Below are positions 13,236-24,250 of a stretch of 64,000 nt of DNA, piece by piece (position 1 is the stretch's first letter; the number at the start of each line of letters is the position of its first letter). The notes beneath the pieces are model-generated. The model searched no databases, was not told the origin of the DNA, and worked only from the letters and a program-made list of their open reading frames with translations. A program made the translations under genes and the position numbers. Source of the DNA: Glossina fuscipes (Eukaryota; Arthropoda; Insecta; Diptera; Glossinidae); NCBI RefSeq assembly GCF_014805625.2, contig NW_024003803.1, forward strand, positions 206,392 through 270,391, given 5' to 3'.

Positions 13236-16200
13236 ATGTCATTACAATTACATAAAGTTTTTAAAATTCTACAATGCAACATTAAGGGACTTATTAATAA
13301 TTTTGATGAAGTCCGTACACTCATAAGTGATTTTAATCCAACCTTTTTATCGCTTCAAGAAACTCATTGTAGAAGCTCTTTTAATCCTACTCCACCTAAA
13401 CCATATACTGGATACTTCACGAATGCTGATCAAAATTGATATTCCAAACAAGTAGTTGGTGTTTTTATAAAATCAAATATACCTCACAAACTCATAAATT
13501 TTAGCTCAAACATACAAGCCGTAGCCATACCTATAATGTTAAATATAAAATTTACAGTGCTTTCGCTCTATATTCCACCTTCGCAATCGTTTTCTCAGCA
13601 AGAACTCTACAATTTATTCTCCGTATTCTCCCCCCCCCATTAATAATATGCGGCGACTTTAATAGTTGGTATACCATCTGGGGCTCAACAGTGAACAACA
13701 CTCGCGGTACTTTTTTAGAAAAGGCCTTCATTCAAAGCAATTTCTGCATATTAAATGATGGAAAACCGACGCACTTTTCAATTCAACACACTTTTTCACA
13801 TATTGATTTAACATGTTGCTCTCCCTCACTTCTTCCTTTGGTATCCTAGTCTATTTTTGATGATCTACATAATAGCGATCACTTTCCAATCATAATCGAT
13901 CTTAAACTTTCAACGTCCACTGTTACTCCAGTAAAACAGGCCAAATTCCTCCTAGATAAAGCAGATTGGATCAACTACTCCAAACAGGTGGAGTCATTTT
14001 TAAATTCAAAGCCATTTAACGGGAACTGCCACCATGATGCTGCTATTATGTCTAAAGCGATTCGCACGGCTGCTCATTTCTCTATTCCACAATCCAACAG
14101 CTTTTGCAAACGAACTAGGCTTCCTTGGTCGAACAACACGCATTTGTTTTTGAGGAAATATAAAGTGAATCTATGGCACCGCTTTAAGAGATTTCCTGAT
14201 CATGATCTCTTGTTACTATACAAAAAGGCCAATGCTCTATTCAGGAAGGAATTACGAAAATCAAACGCACTTAGTTGCGAACTTTTTTCGAGAGGAATTC
14301 ACAGAAATACATCAATGAAAATTATCTGGAACAAAATCAACAGACTTAATAGGGCTTCAAATCTGAACGAAATCCCTGCCATCTGCACTCCCAATGGAAC
14401 TTCAACTGACGCACACGATATTTGTAATTACTTTGGACAAATGTGATGCGAATACTCCTCTGACAGCAGCTTTTCTAGTTCTTTCCTCGAAAATAAAAGG
14501 ACTCCAATTTCTCTTTCAAATTGTATTGACAGATGTGCCACCTTCCCGAAAAATTATCTACCTTAGAACTTGGAAGTTGCCTCTCCAAATCGAAGGGCAG
14601 GACACCTGGTCTAGACCGCATCTCGTACCAAATTATCAGTGCGCTGTTTAATTCAAGTAAAAAGAAATTACTGGACCTATATAATACGGTATTTTTGACT
14701 GGCCATATACCCTACATGTGGAAACTGGCAATAGTTGTTCCAATTCCAAAGTCAAAAAATGCCGCCATCGCATCGGACTATCGCCCATCTCTCTTTTATC
14801 TTGCCTCTCAAAGGTATTGGAAAAGATTATGGCATCTAGATTATCTTGGTTTCTTGAGTCCAAGAACCTGATAACAAAGCAACAAGTTGGTTTCAAGCGG
14901 GGTAGAGGGTGCATAGACGTTCTTCTACATATTGATTTTTTCACGAGCAAAGCAATTTCCGAACGGAATCATGTAACAATTCTCTCAATTGATTTCGAAA
15001 AAGCATTTGACAGAGTTGGTCTTCATGTTATCTTAAGACTCTTGAAATCATGGAATGTTGGACCCAAATTCTTCAACTATATCAAATCATTCATGTCGCA
15101 TCGGCGGTTCAAAGTTAGAATCAACAATCATCTTTCTGATTCCTTTCCGCTAAAGAATGGCATTCCGCAAGGATCTCCTCTCTTTGTCACGCTTTTCCAG
15201 ATCGCCTTCAACGAAATTAGCAAAATCCTTTGCCGTGTACCAAGAGTGGAACATTGTTTGTACGCGGACGATGTATACATTTTTACAAAAGAAAAAGATG
15301 GCACGAAGGCAATCAACATCCTCGAATCTATTGCACGTGAGATCTCCACATGGGCAAACTCGTCAGGAGCTAAAGTTTCCATACAAAAATCTAAAAAATG
15401 CACATTTGTCGAAAGCAGATATGCGATGCAGGAAACCTACTAATGCATATTAACGACTTACTAGTACTAAATGTGCAGACGCTCGATGTTCTCGGCGTCA
15501 GGTTTTCCAACAATTATCGTTGGAAAGCACACTGTCTTCGGTTAAAAAATCCCTTTTAACAAGAGTAAATTTCATACAGTACGTTGCTTGGAGAAGCCAT
15601 GCACATATTAACACTATTGCTTGTGTTAAGCAAGATTGACTATGCTTTGATAACTTATGGCAATAGCTGCAAATCTAATATCAACATCCTTAAACCGGTC
15701 TATCACCAAGCCGTCAGAGCAAGTTGTTATGCTTTTCGGACGACGCCCATAAATAATATTATAATTGAAACTGGTCTCCCAACTTAAAATAGTCCCCAAG
15801 CTTCTTAATTCAAACAAATCTATTCTCGATGATGACGTGAGAAAGATTATTATTGCGAAGAAAATTCCCAAGTCACCATCTGCAATTGACCATTGTTTGT
15901 ACGTCGCAAAGAAATTAAACATTCCCTTAAAAATTTTCCGCTCTTTTGGTGTTAAGCCTCCATGGATTTTGGAAGAGTGCTCTTTCGAAATCTCACTGTC
16001 TATGCACAAGAAAGAAGATACTCCAAACTACGTCTTCAGGAATCTAATGGTTGAAAAAACCTAAGTATTGGAGAGTACTGGTTGGAATCTTTTGTACACA
16101 GACGGCTCAAAATCTTCTGGTCTGCCTCCTGCTTGTGCCGTGGTAGCTGCTACAGTACAGGATCTTTTCAATCACATATTTCACGAAAGTACTTCAACTT

Positions 16201-16889
16201 TCACAACCAAAGCCAGTGCTATCCTTCACGCTACGAACTTTGCCCATAAAAACAAACTCAAAACCGTCATTGTTACCGACAGTTTTTCTGTATGACAAGC
16301 TATTCGGAACCCTTCGACTTCGAGATGGAGCACCATCAACAAATTAAGGAATATAATTACTACACCCGACGGAAAAATTAAAATGTTATGGGTACCAAGT
16401 CACATCGGTTCACTGGGAAATGAGCAGGCTGATCGAGCAGCAAAGTATGCTGCGTCTGCTCCTCTAATTATGGATGATGTCATGGAAATGTTGGATCTTC
16501 AAAGATACATTGGAAGAAAAGTTAAAGAGAAAATTGCAGAAGGAAATTTACAATACCATCATCAACACTACTCTTCCATTAACCTTCGATTAACTCCACC
16601 TTTATATCCAACAAATGTTGAGAAAACCAAGATCCAAACATTTTCGAGAATTCGCCTTGGTCATACAATTGCAACTCACCAATGGATCCTGAAGAAGTCC
16701 TCCTCCCCAATCTGCATTTGTGGACAAACTCCAACTATAAAGCACATTCTCTGCGACTGCCTCAACTTTGCCTTGGCTAGAAGTATTGCATTTGGAACGA
16801 TCAACCCTTTGAACATTCTACAATCAGCTTCAGAACAGAATATCAATTCTATATATTACTTTATTAATACTACTAAGCTTATTATCTAA
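13236..16889 (+). pseudogene. LINE ORF2 polyprotein (endonuclease, RT, RNase H), many breaks
   Basis: The protein starts at the ATG at 13236 and has endonuclease motifs at 13265-13440 (LQCNIKGLINN, SLQETH), a stop at 13437-13439, and the endonuclease core (CGDFNSWYTIWGS) at about 13650. A change in a run of C at 13631-13639 shifts the frame there. The reverse transcriptase spans about 14550-15450 with LSIDFEKAFDRV, GIPQGSPL and the catalytic LYADDVYIF (about 15260). RNase H lies at about 16085-16460 (LLYTDGSK, the acidic helix ASAILHATNFA, then SHIGSLGNEQADRAAK). A C-terminal CCHC (CICGQTPTIKHILCDC) is at about 16715-16760. The domain order is that of I-clade LINEs, which prime reverse transcription from a nicked target. 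At least five frame breaks make it non-functional. Confidence 0.85.
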
Positions 16890-16996
16890 TATACATTTAT
16901 TTAAATTAGAGCCGATAGCCTGTGTTGCTAGTGCTCAATGTATTGTTTTAGTCTAATTATTTATTTCATTAGTCTAAAATTAAAATAATAATAATA

Positions 16997-17645
16997 GTTG
17001 ATGTGTTACTAACATTCTAGTACAGCCACAACATCACCGTAACCCATTTGAGTAAAGTCTTCAAGGGCTTCAATCTGATGACGTCCTGTATAATCGACAG
17101 CTAATGCGCTATAGACAAGACTATGTTTGGAGCTGTATTTAAACACTTGCTTGATTTTCTTTCCTTGATGCAATTCTTTTTTTTCTTATTGTTTGTCATC
17201 TTTAATTTATACAATGCTGTTTTTGATCATTTATAAGGTTACTAAAGTATGCTTTAATAAATCTTATTCCAGTGTGAATCTCACACAAAGATATTTAAAC
17301 ACTATTTTTAGAGAGTTATTTTATATTTGTCCTTAATAGTTAAAGTTTCTTTTTTTTTGGAAATTTATTGACAATAATAGTGATGGTTATCTTATTACAC
17401 TTTTATATTCGCAACCAATTCAATTTCTTTAACCTTTATCCATTATTTTATTTTGGCCGACTTCCATTTGGTTTTAATGGCGTTTTAGTTAATAATTTTT
17501 GCTGTTTTTTCTTTTTTATTACTATTCGATTTTACTTTACAAAATTTAAAGACATTTTTCACATCTTCATCCGACCACTATTGTCGATCTTTCTTTTCTT
17601 TCTCTGATGCTGATTTCATTCTCAAATCTAACCCTTATGGTATAC
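16997..17645 (-). repeat. dispersed repeat with decayed Myb/SANT-like frame, copy 1
   Basis: Read on the minus strand, this stretch aligns with 41404-42000 and partly with 53370-53760. On this strand it encodes, with breaks, a charged start followed by WSDEDVKNVFKFCKVKSN, which looks like a Myb/SANT-like DNA-binding helix region, then KTKWKS. Near the other end is a frame reading SALAVDYTGRHQIEALEDF and then GYGDVVAVLEC followed by a stop. The LINE copy 1 tail abuts the repeat exactly at 16996, so the LINE probably inserted into it. The part that should lie on the other side of the LINE was not found. Such SANT-like proteins are often carried by DNA transposons; the element type is not established. 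Confidence 0.6.
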
Positions 17646-17753
17646 AGAAGGACTTCGAACTTTGTTTTTTTTTCATAATTCTCTCTCTAAATACTACTAC
17701 TATGTGGGCGGAGAATTGTGAAAAAAGATTCTAATTAATAGGATTCAGTTATT

Positions 17754-19480
17754 ATGAATAATGCTACTCTTTTTGTGGAGAGCAGGGACAACGCTGACCG
17801 ACTGAAGCCTCCTACACTTATATACGCGGACGTTGCAACGGTTCCGATAGCTTTACTCTTAACAGCAGGTTCCTTACTTGTAGTCATTCAAGGCAATGGT
17901 CTAAGTAACGGCCCAAATTTCCCTTTGACTGTAGTGCTGTTAATAATTGAATGGGAAGCACCTGTAACCGTGTATTGATGTAATTGCAACCCTGAATTTT
18001 CCATTGCTACATAGACTGTTGTTACGTCTCTTTGACTGGATAATACCAATCTTCGTGGCCCGTCCTGTCCACTCTGGACATTTCATTACCACATTCCTCT
18101 ATATTATACGTAGGTGATGTGGAGTGTGTTAGTTTGTGCATTCCGATGCTAAGTGACTCAATTGCGGGCAGATATAATGCTTGCGCGTTTTTGAAACTAG
18201 CATCTGCTTATTTTCGCGCAAAGCTTTCCGGACCGCCTCGCAGACCATATTCGAGATATCGAGCGACTTCTGCTCGTCCGACCATCGCGCTTAACGACAA
18301 CTGTGTTCTAGCACTTGCTTGTGTACGCACGAAACCGAAGGTTTTGATAAACGTTGTTTTTGGTGACGTCCTTATGGCTTTTTTAAGTTCTGCATCACGA
18401 AGCGCTTTTGTAAAGGTGTGAATTTTCACCCTTTCAAGCACGTCCTGGCGCACCCCGACAAATGCGAGGTTGGCCAGACGTTCGATTTCGTTCGGCTTTT
18501 GACAGCGCGTAGACAACTTCAGGGGGACTTACTTCCTTTACATATTAACTACTATATTTGCTTGCGCGTGTATCTATAATCGTAGCGTATTCCGTTCTTT
18601 TTACTTCCGTGATGATGCTGCTTTTAAGAGGGTTATTAAGGTGACCGCTTTACCGTTGTGATCCCAATGCGTTTTCTTGCGACAACACCGAATTGCAGTT
18701 TGAATGTTTTGAAATTGCGGCACCATGAAATGTGTTTTGAATTTAGTCGAGCTGGTGGTTCCGGTGTTAATTTGTACCTTAGTCATTCTTTACAGGTCGT
18801 CTGGATCTTCCTCTCTTTCTGCTGTACATTTTTTTTGCAAGGCATTAATTCCGACATTATACTGGCTTAACACAACACCAACATTGCGTTCGTGCTCATT
18901 TACTTTTCCTTCAAATTGCTGTTAAACTTCGTCGGCCTGTTGCTTTAGAAGTTTGTAAATTTTTCGTTTAATTTTCTGCCGCTGTTGTTCGATCCCTGCT
19001 GTTATCACCTCAATTTTTGATGCCATATCTTGACGTTCACTTTTGATTTTCGTCGTCGTCTTAGCAATTTTTTATGCTATCCTTATCCATCAGTTTTGGC
19101 CGCCATTTCCTGTTGTCGCGCTTGCATTTCTTGTTTTACTCCTTGCAATTGATGCATTGTTTGCATCACAGGCGCAAGTGGTATATTTGTATTGTCCCCG
19201 CTTTTTGCTTCGCCACGCTTGTCGTGAATTGTCGTTGCATACTCTGCCTCTTCGCCATAACTACATACCAACTCATATACCGCGACATACTTTCTCTCTT
19301 GCTCCAGCTGCTCACATAACCTTTGTTTTATTGCAGATTTTACCGTTTGAACGTATATTTCTTTCTCTCAGCTCCTTTTCAGGATTCGAGGAGCGGTTTC
19401 ACCGTTAGATCTCCCAATATCACCATAGCTTCGTATTGTCAATCACAAATCCACTGTGTAACGTAACCTGCTTTTCATGA
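17754..19480 (-). pseudogene. Ty3/gypsy-type gag relic
   Basis: On the minus strand, from high to low coordinates, the pieces follow the order of an insect Ty3/gypsy gag. A glutamine-rich coiled segment lies at 19083-19200 (QEMQARQQEMAAK). Bases 18600-18790 resemble the F-D-G...W...F core and then DHNGKAVTLITLLKAA, matching the usual ...EKATALALxLRG block. Bases 18208-18516 carry ANLAFVGVRQDVLERVKIH and then FTKALRDAELKKAIR, the typical gag capsid end. Below 18110 a degenerate Cys/His-containing region may be the zinc knuckle. Frames change several times with stops. No protease, reverse transcriptase or LTR was seen next to it, so it is an isolated relic. Assignment is by pattern memory only. 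Confidence 0.6.
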
Positions 19481-21800
19481 GTTTACATTACTTATTCCTT
19501 TTTAAATAAAGTTCATACCATTAAATGGTGATTTTTTAGGATAAAATAGGTCTTATTTACAATTCTTAGGAGATCTATTTACAAGTTATTTTGAGACATT
19601 TAAAGTTTCAACGCTTCAATTCTCTTTCCCTTTTTTTATGACGGCACAAATCTCTTGACTCAGTTAATTGTAAATTCTGTAAAAATGCCGCTTATATACC
19701 CTTTTGCATACTTAAACTCATCACGACATCTTGATGTTGATCCCTGCTTCCGCCAAATTACTACTAATTGTTGGTGATCTTTTCGCGGATTGCGAAAAAA
19801 GGGGGACCGAATTTCATCCTTTATTAACAAGAGCTCCACATTTTGTTGGTCTCAAAGAAGTAGTCGTCCAAGTTACCAAAAATCTTTTTGTTCTAATTGT
19901 TGGCACCAGCAGGAACTAGAGGCGGTAAGGGTGAAAATAGAAACTATGCCAAAAACTTATATCAATATCAGAAAACCACAACGTCTGCTTTAAGTCGAGA
20001 CCATTTTCTCATTGGTGAGCTCCCAGTAACGGGAGTCTACTTATCCAATTAAGTTGGTTTCGCATCTAGAGTGGTGGTTTGAAATTGCTGGTCTCGAACG
20101 AATCGAAGTTGAAAAAAAAACTTTTAAATATGCCCAAAAAAAAACATAGTAACGTATAAGTTTCGCTAGTGACTTTTCTACTAAAAGGTGCACAAATTTG
20201 ACCTAGTACAAACAGTTATTGTTAAATTGCCAATGTAAGAATTCGTATTAAGTTGTCACTTGTCGAATAACACTCTTTTAAGTAAGCATTTTGCACACTC
20301 TACGACTCTAATAGTTACTTAGCTAATCTGTAAAATATATTTTGACTCAGCTGTTCTCATTTCTGGACTTTTGTTCGGTATCTATGTCATATAGGTTGTA
20401 TAAATTCTTTATTTCTCCGCATTTATAATGATATGACAATATGCAATATTGCTGTAGAATAAAACCAAACTCCAAACTTCTTAAAAGGTTCCTGACGCAC
20501 CCTTTAAATCGGTATAATGAAACACACATTCTCTAGTGGGCTTAGTTTCCTCGGAATCCACTTTTCATATTGTAAGTCATTACTTTAATTTTCATTAACG
20601 AATTGTCCTAAAATCTATATACCTTCCTTTATTGCAATAAAATTTACTTATACTTTGCATTCTATTTAGGCTGAGAGAAAACTTACTTGGTTACTTTTTG
20701 ATTCTTGCTTTGTCCAAGCATATATCAATACATGCATAACGGTTGTGCTTCGCTCGTTTGGTTTCAATAATACTAGCGAAAGGGATGAGGAAACTCTTAA
20801 ATAAACCAAATAAGGATAATTATCAACTTTCGTCTACGCTGTGCATGAAAGTATGAAAGAGATTCGTGATTATCCTTATGATTTGTTTAGATTTCTTCAC
20901 AAATAGTTGATCCCGTAACACCAAATAATTGGTAAATATTTATTTCCGATACAAACCAATGTATTGGCAAGCAATGTGTTGTTATAAAATTCGCTTTTCT
21001 AAGACACAGTTCGTATCACTGGATCGCGGATATTTTGGTCAATACAAATACACTTCAAAGTTCCTTTATTTACAATTATATTCCTTAACAGTACGAGCAT
21101 TTACTTATAATTATTTTCCTTAAATGTAAGATTATTCACAATTTATTTTGGCCGTACTCTCAATTTCTACGTTCTTGCCCGACTAACTCACCTTTCCATA
21201 AATATTGTATTTATATACATTTTTACAAGCGTGGCTATGATACCCTATTTCATAGATTTTATATTTAATCCCTGTCTGCTTTTCTCGCTCATCGTTTTCA
21301 TCGGCCTGTAGCTGCATGACGCGCATGCGAATGTGCATTTGGTTTTTCCTTTTTCAGGGAATTTATTATTAGGGAAAATTACTTAGCTGAAATTAACTGG
21401 ATTTGGGATTTTCGTAACAATATTTTTGAAAAAAAGCGTCTGTTTAATTCACATTTTTATTAGAACGATTTCTTTGTGGTAATAAGAAGAAGGAAGAAGA
21501 AACGAAATAAAATGACATTATTATGCACGTTCATATTTTGAAAAAAAAAATTATGTAAACGTTTTTCAGGCGGTCAGAATAAGCTACTAAGAGAGAAAAA
21601 CCGAGGCAACCATTTCTAAAGCCGTGCGCATGTATAGTAAGTATAACATAAAGAAAATTGCAAATAGTTGAGTTCATCTTCTACCCTTTTTCATTTGAGC
21701 AACGTGAAAGTAAGTGAAGTAGTGGTCATCTTTCGAAAGTTCTAAATATAACTTACAGTTTTTGGCAAATTTCGTAGTGTTGAACCAGTGGGTATGGCAA
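19481..21800. other. AT-rich region, no gene recognised
   Basis: The short frames have no recognisable content. An imperfect stem (about 20803-20820 with 20866-20885, AAAYAAATAAGGATAAT-like arms) is the only structure noticed. Confidence 0.5.
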
Positions 21801-21821
21801 TAAATGGTTTTGTGAGCAATG

Positions 21822-22050
21822 TATAAAAGCGCTTCTCTTCTTAGATACATACACATATATATACATACATATCGCCGGTTCAGGCTTAGCCATCACGTTA
21901 GAGTTGTTGGCTTAAGCAAGTTGCCAATGGTTGGTCCGTAGCAACCATACCGTAAGTGTTGGACAAAGCACACTATCAAAAGTGTGTTGGAGCTACCAAC
22001 CAACAACAAAGTTATGGTTTTATCAGAAATTTGACATTCCAGAGGGTAAG
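21822..22050 (+). promoter_or_regulatory. candidate TATA promoter followed by a splice donor
   Basis: A canonical TATAAAAG at 21822-21829 is followed about 220 bases later by a strong splice-donor sequence (AGAGG then GTAAGTAA, GT at 22046-22047). The segment between them is less AT-rich than its surroundings. This is what a short first exon of an insect gene looks like. I cannot point to the following exon, and there is no ATG-led frame that clearly ends at the donor. The call is an inference from two short motifs that could co-occur by chance in AT-rich DNA. Confidence 0.25.
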
Positions 22051-23929
22051 TAATTGTACTTTTTGTTTTACAATAAACGACCATAATAATTTTTTTTCTA
22101 TTTATTACTTCGAAATGGATTACTTTAGTTGCGAGACAAGCAAAAACAGCGATGTATGTTTTGTATGGAATTTTACTTCATAGGCAGAGATAAGTAATTA
22201 TAGAGCCACAAAAACTAACGGCGCGAAAACTAATTTCACATCATTTGTTTGAGATTTCGCCTATGCGTTGTTAGCAAGATTTTACGAGTTAATTGTCCGT
22301 AAGGGAAGAAACGGATTGAAACATTTTAACGACTCTTGGGGATAACTTCTTTTGACAGTTCTCAGCTATTGAGTAGTCTGTAAGATGTGTTCTAATTTCT
22401 GGAGCAGTAAAGAGCAATAATCAGAATGTACCAGATGTAGAAGCTTACGCCAAAATCAGAAGACCCAAGCAATAATTCGAATTATTTATAAATACGAGCT
22501 ACTTTTAAGCAAAATTTTTGTTTTTTTGACCATAATTTAGCGGGAAATTAAGCTCTGCACAACTCCTAATTCATCAGTGACTTGTTTTTTGAGGGTTCAT
22601 TTTGATTTGTACAGTTGCGAATCTACTTTGCCCGGGTTAATTTACAGTCTAATATTAGGATTGCAGCTATATGAACGAATTGATGAGTCACAAGGCTATA
22701 AAAACAAACCGATTTCAGGCTAGAGGATTAACAACGAGAAATATATTCAGGTGACAAAAAATGAAGACTGCTGGCAAACAACAACGAAGCCGTAACTTTT
22801 GTGGGAAAAATTCGCCTCTTACGATGAGAAATGCCAAAAGTCATAGAAGTTGAAGAGCGATGACGGCAAAGGCAAAAGGGTGTCTAATGAAGATTTATTT
22901 TCCCTTTAAAACTTGGCGAAAATGGAAATTAAAACAAATGATTTTGTTAATCCCAGTAAGTACGTAGATAATTTTGTCGTAGTGAGAGCTCTCTTGATTG
23001 GAATATCATTTTTTCGATTTAAACCCTCCTCCTCTTAATATTTTCATCAAACTAGTGTTTGGGTTCAGTCACTTCCGCTATAGTTTCGTTTAATTGCTCT
23101 TACGTCAATTTTGAGTTCGTTAATGTATTCACCAGTCACGTAATGTAGGCAACGTTTATAGAAATGACAGGAATGTGGCATAAATGTCAGTACTTTGAAT
23201 TCTTCTTTCACAGAATGCATCTTGCACAACATGTTAACCAGCGCTTGGCTACACATTTTCATGACATCAGCTGTAACAATATAGTCGAACACGTAATAGT
23301 AGCAAATAAAATTCTTCTTAGATTGTGAATTCAAGCGTTAACATTTTTAATCGTTTTGCCAAGCTTTGTCATAAGCTGTTCATGGCATTGGATAACTAGA
23401 TAAAGATTTGAAAACCGTAAGCACACATTTTGCTTTTAGGAGGACGAAAGGCAGTTATTAACTTGGCGTTCTATAGCGCGTCAGACTGCGTAGACATCAA
23501 TCTTTTTCATGTTACGAAGTCGATGATGCACCTCTAAACCATTAAAACTTTGGGAATAAGTAATAGAGTGGTCACGTTTGAAGTAAAACTCATAAATTTG
23601 TTTATAGCCAACAAAAAAAAAAAAAAATGTAACGTTCGGCGAGTTTTGGTTTGATTTCCCAAAATGATGATCAAATTTTCGAAAAGTAGTGTATGAGTTT
23701 AATGACTCCAACTACTGGCATCTTCTTTCGAGAATTTTTTAACACTGACTCCAAGTAGGGAACTCATTAAAATTCCACCGACTCTTTCATTTTTTTCCAG
23801 TGTGAGCTACAACTGTTTCTATTACCATATGGATCAGCAATGAATTAACAATATCAGTGGATGAGCCAAGGGATTACAATGATTTACAAAGTAGAGAAAC
23901 ATTGTTGACGAATTAGATTTAGAGACTGT
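22051..23929. other. AT-rich region, no gene recognised
   Basis: No domain, RNA gene or transposon signature was found. It could be intron if the upstream promoter candidate is real. Confidence 0.5.
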
Positions 23930-24250
23930 AGGGACCTTTAGGACTAATTTTTTTGATATTACCCGATGAAGATCGGAGGCTGAGTAAACGGATGTACGTG
24001 CCCTTGCTTAATTAGCTCTGGAGAGGGGGGAGGTTTTTGTATTTTGTCTCTCGGACACTCCTCGGACAGGAGTATGGTATGTACTTATTCCTAAACGAAC
24101 CCCCGTTCGGACAAAACCCAGCTTACTGAACGGACATGCCCAAAGTCCCGGGCCTTTCTTCACTCTGCCCTACCTAATAGTCTCGTTCGGCTAACTATGT
24201 CTTTGGGAGAGCCCGAACTTATGTCTAAGGAACCCTAGCCTACTTTCTGC
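23930..24250. other. GC-rich island of unknown nature
   Basis: About 320 bases are clearly richer in G and C than the flanks, with repeated GTTCGG/CCGAAC words and runs such as GGGGGGAGG and CCCGGGCC. There is no long frame. The composition resembles the untranslated end of a retrotransposon or a structured RNA more than the surrounding spacer, but no family was recognised. Confidence 0.35.

Larger units (their letters stand above)
11900..16996 (+). mobile_element. I-clade LINE, copy 1 (near full length, broken)
   Basis: Two consecutive coding regions are present: a gag-like ORF1 with three CCHC knuckles, and an ORF2 with apurinic-type endonuclease, reverse transcriptase, RNase H and a terminal CCHC. 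The 3' end is a TAA repeat (16981-16995) and not a poly-A tail, which is the mark of I-factor-like elements. The region 14748-16996 is almost base-for-base the same as the second copy at 30805-33233. Frameshifts, stops and two short deletions relative to that copy (about 15615 and 15785) make it inactive. The 5' end was not resolved: no target-site duplication matching the sequence after 16996 was found upstream. A perfect 12-base palindrome of G and C (11901-11912) lies at the start of the open gag frame. Confidence 0.85.

Noticed and set aside
21956..22183. Small frame across the donor site at 22046
   Set aside because: It begins with GTG, not ATG, and runs past a strong splice donor; it is not used as a coding exon call.
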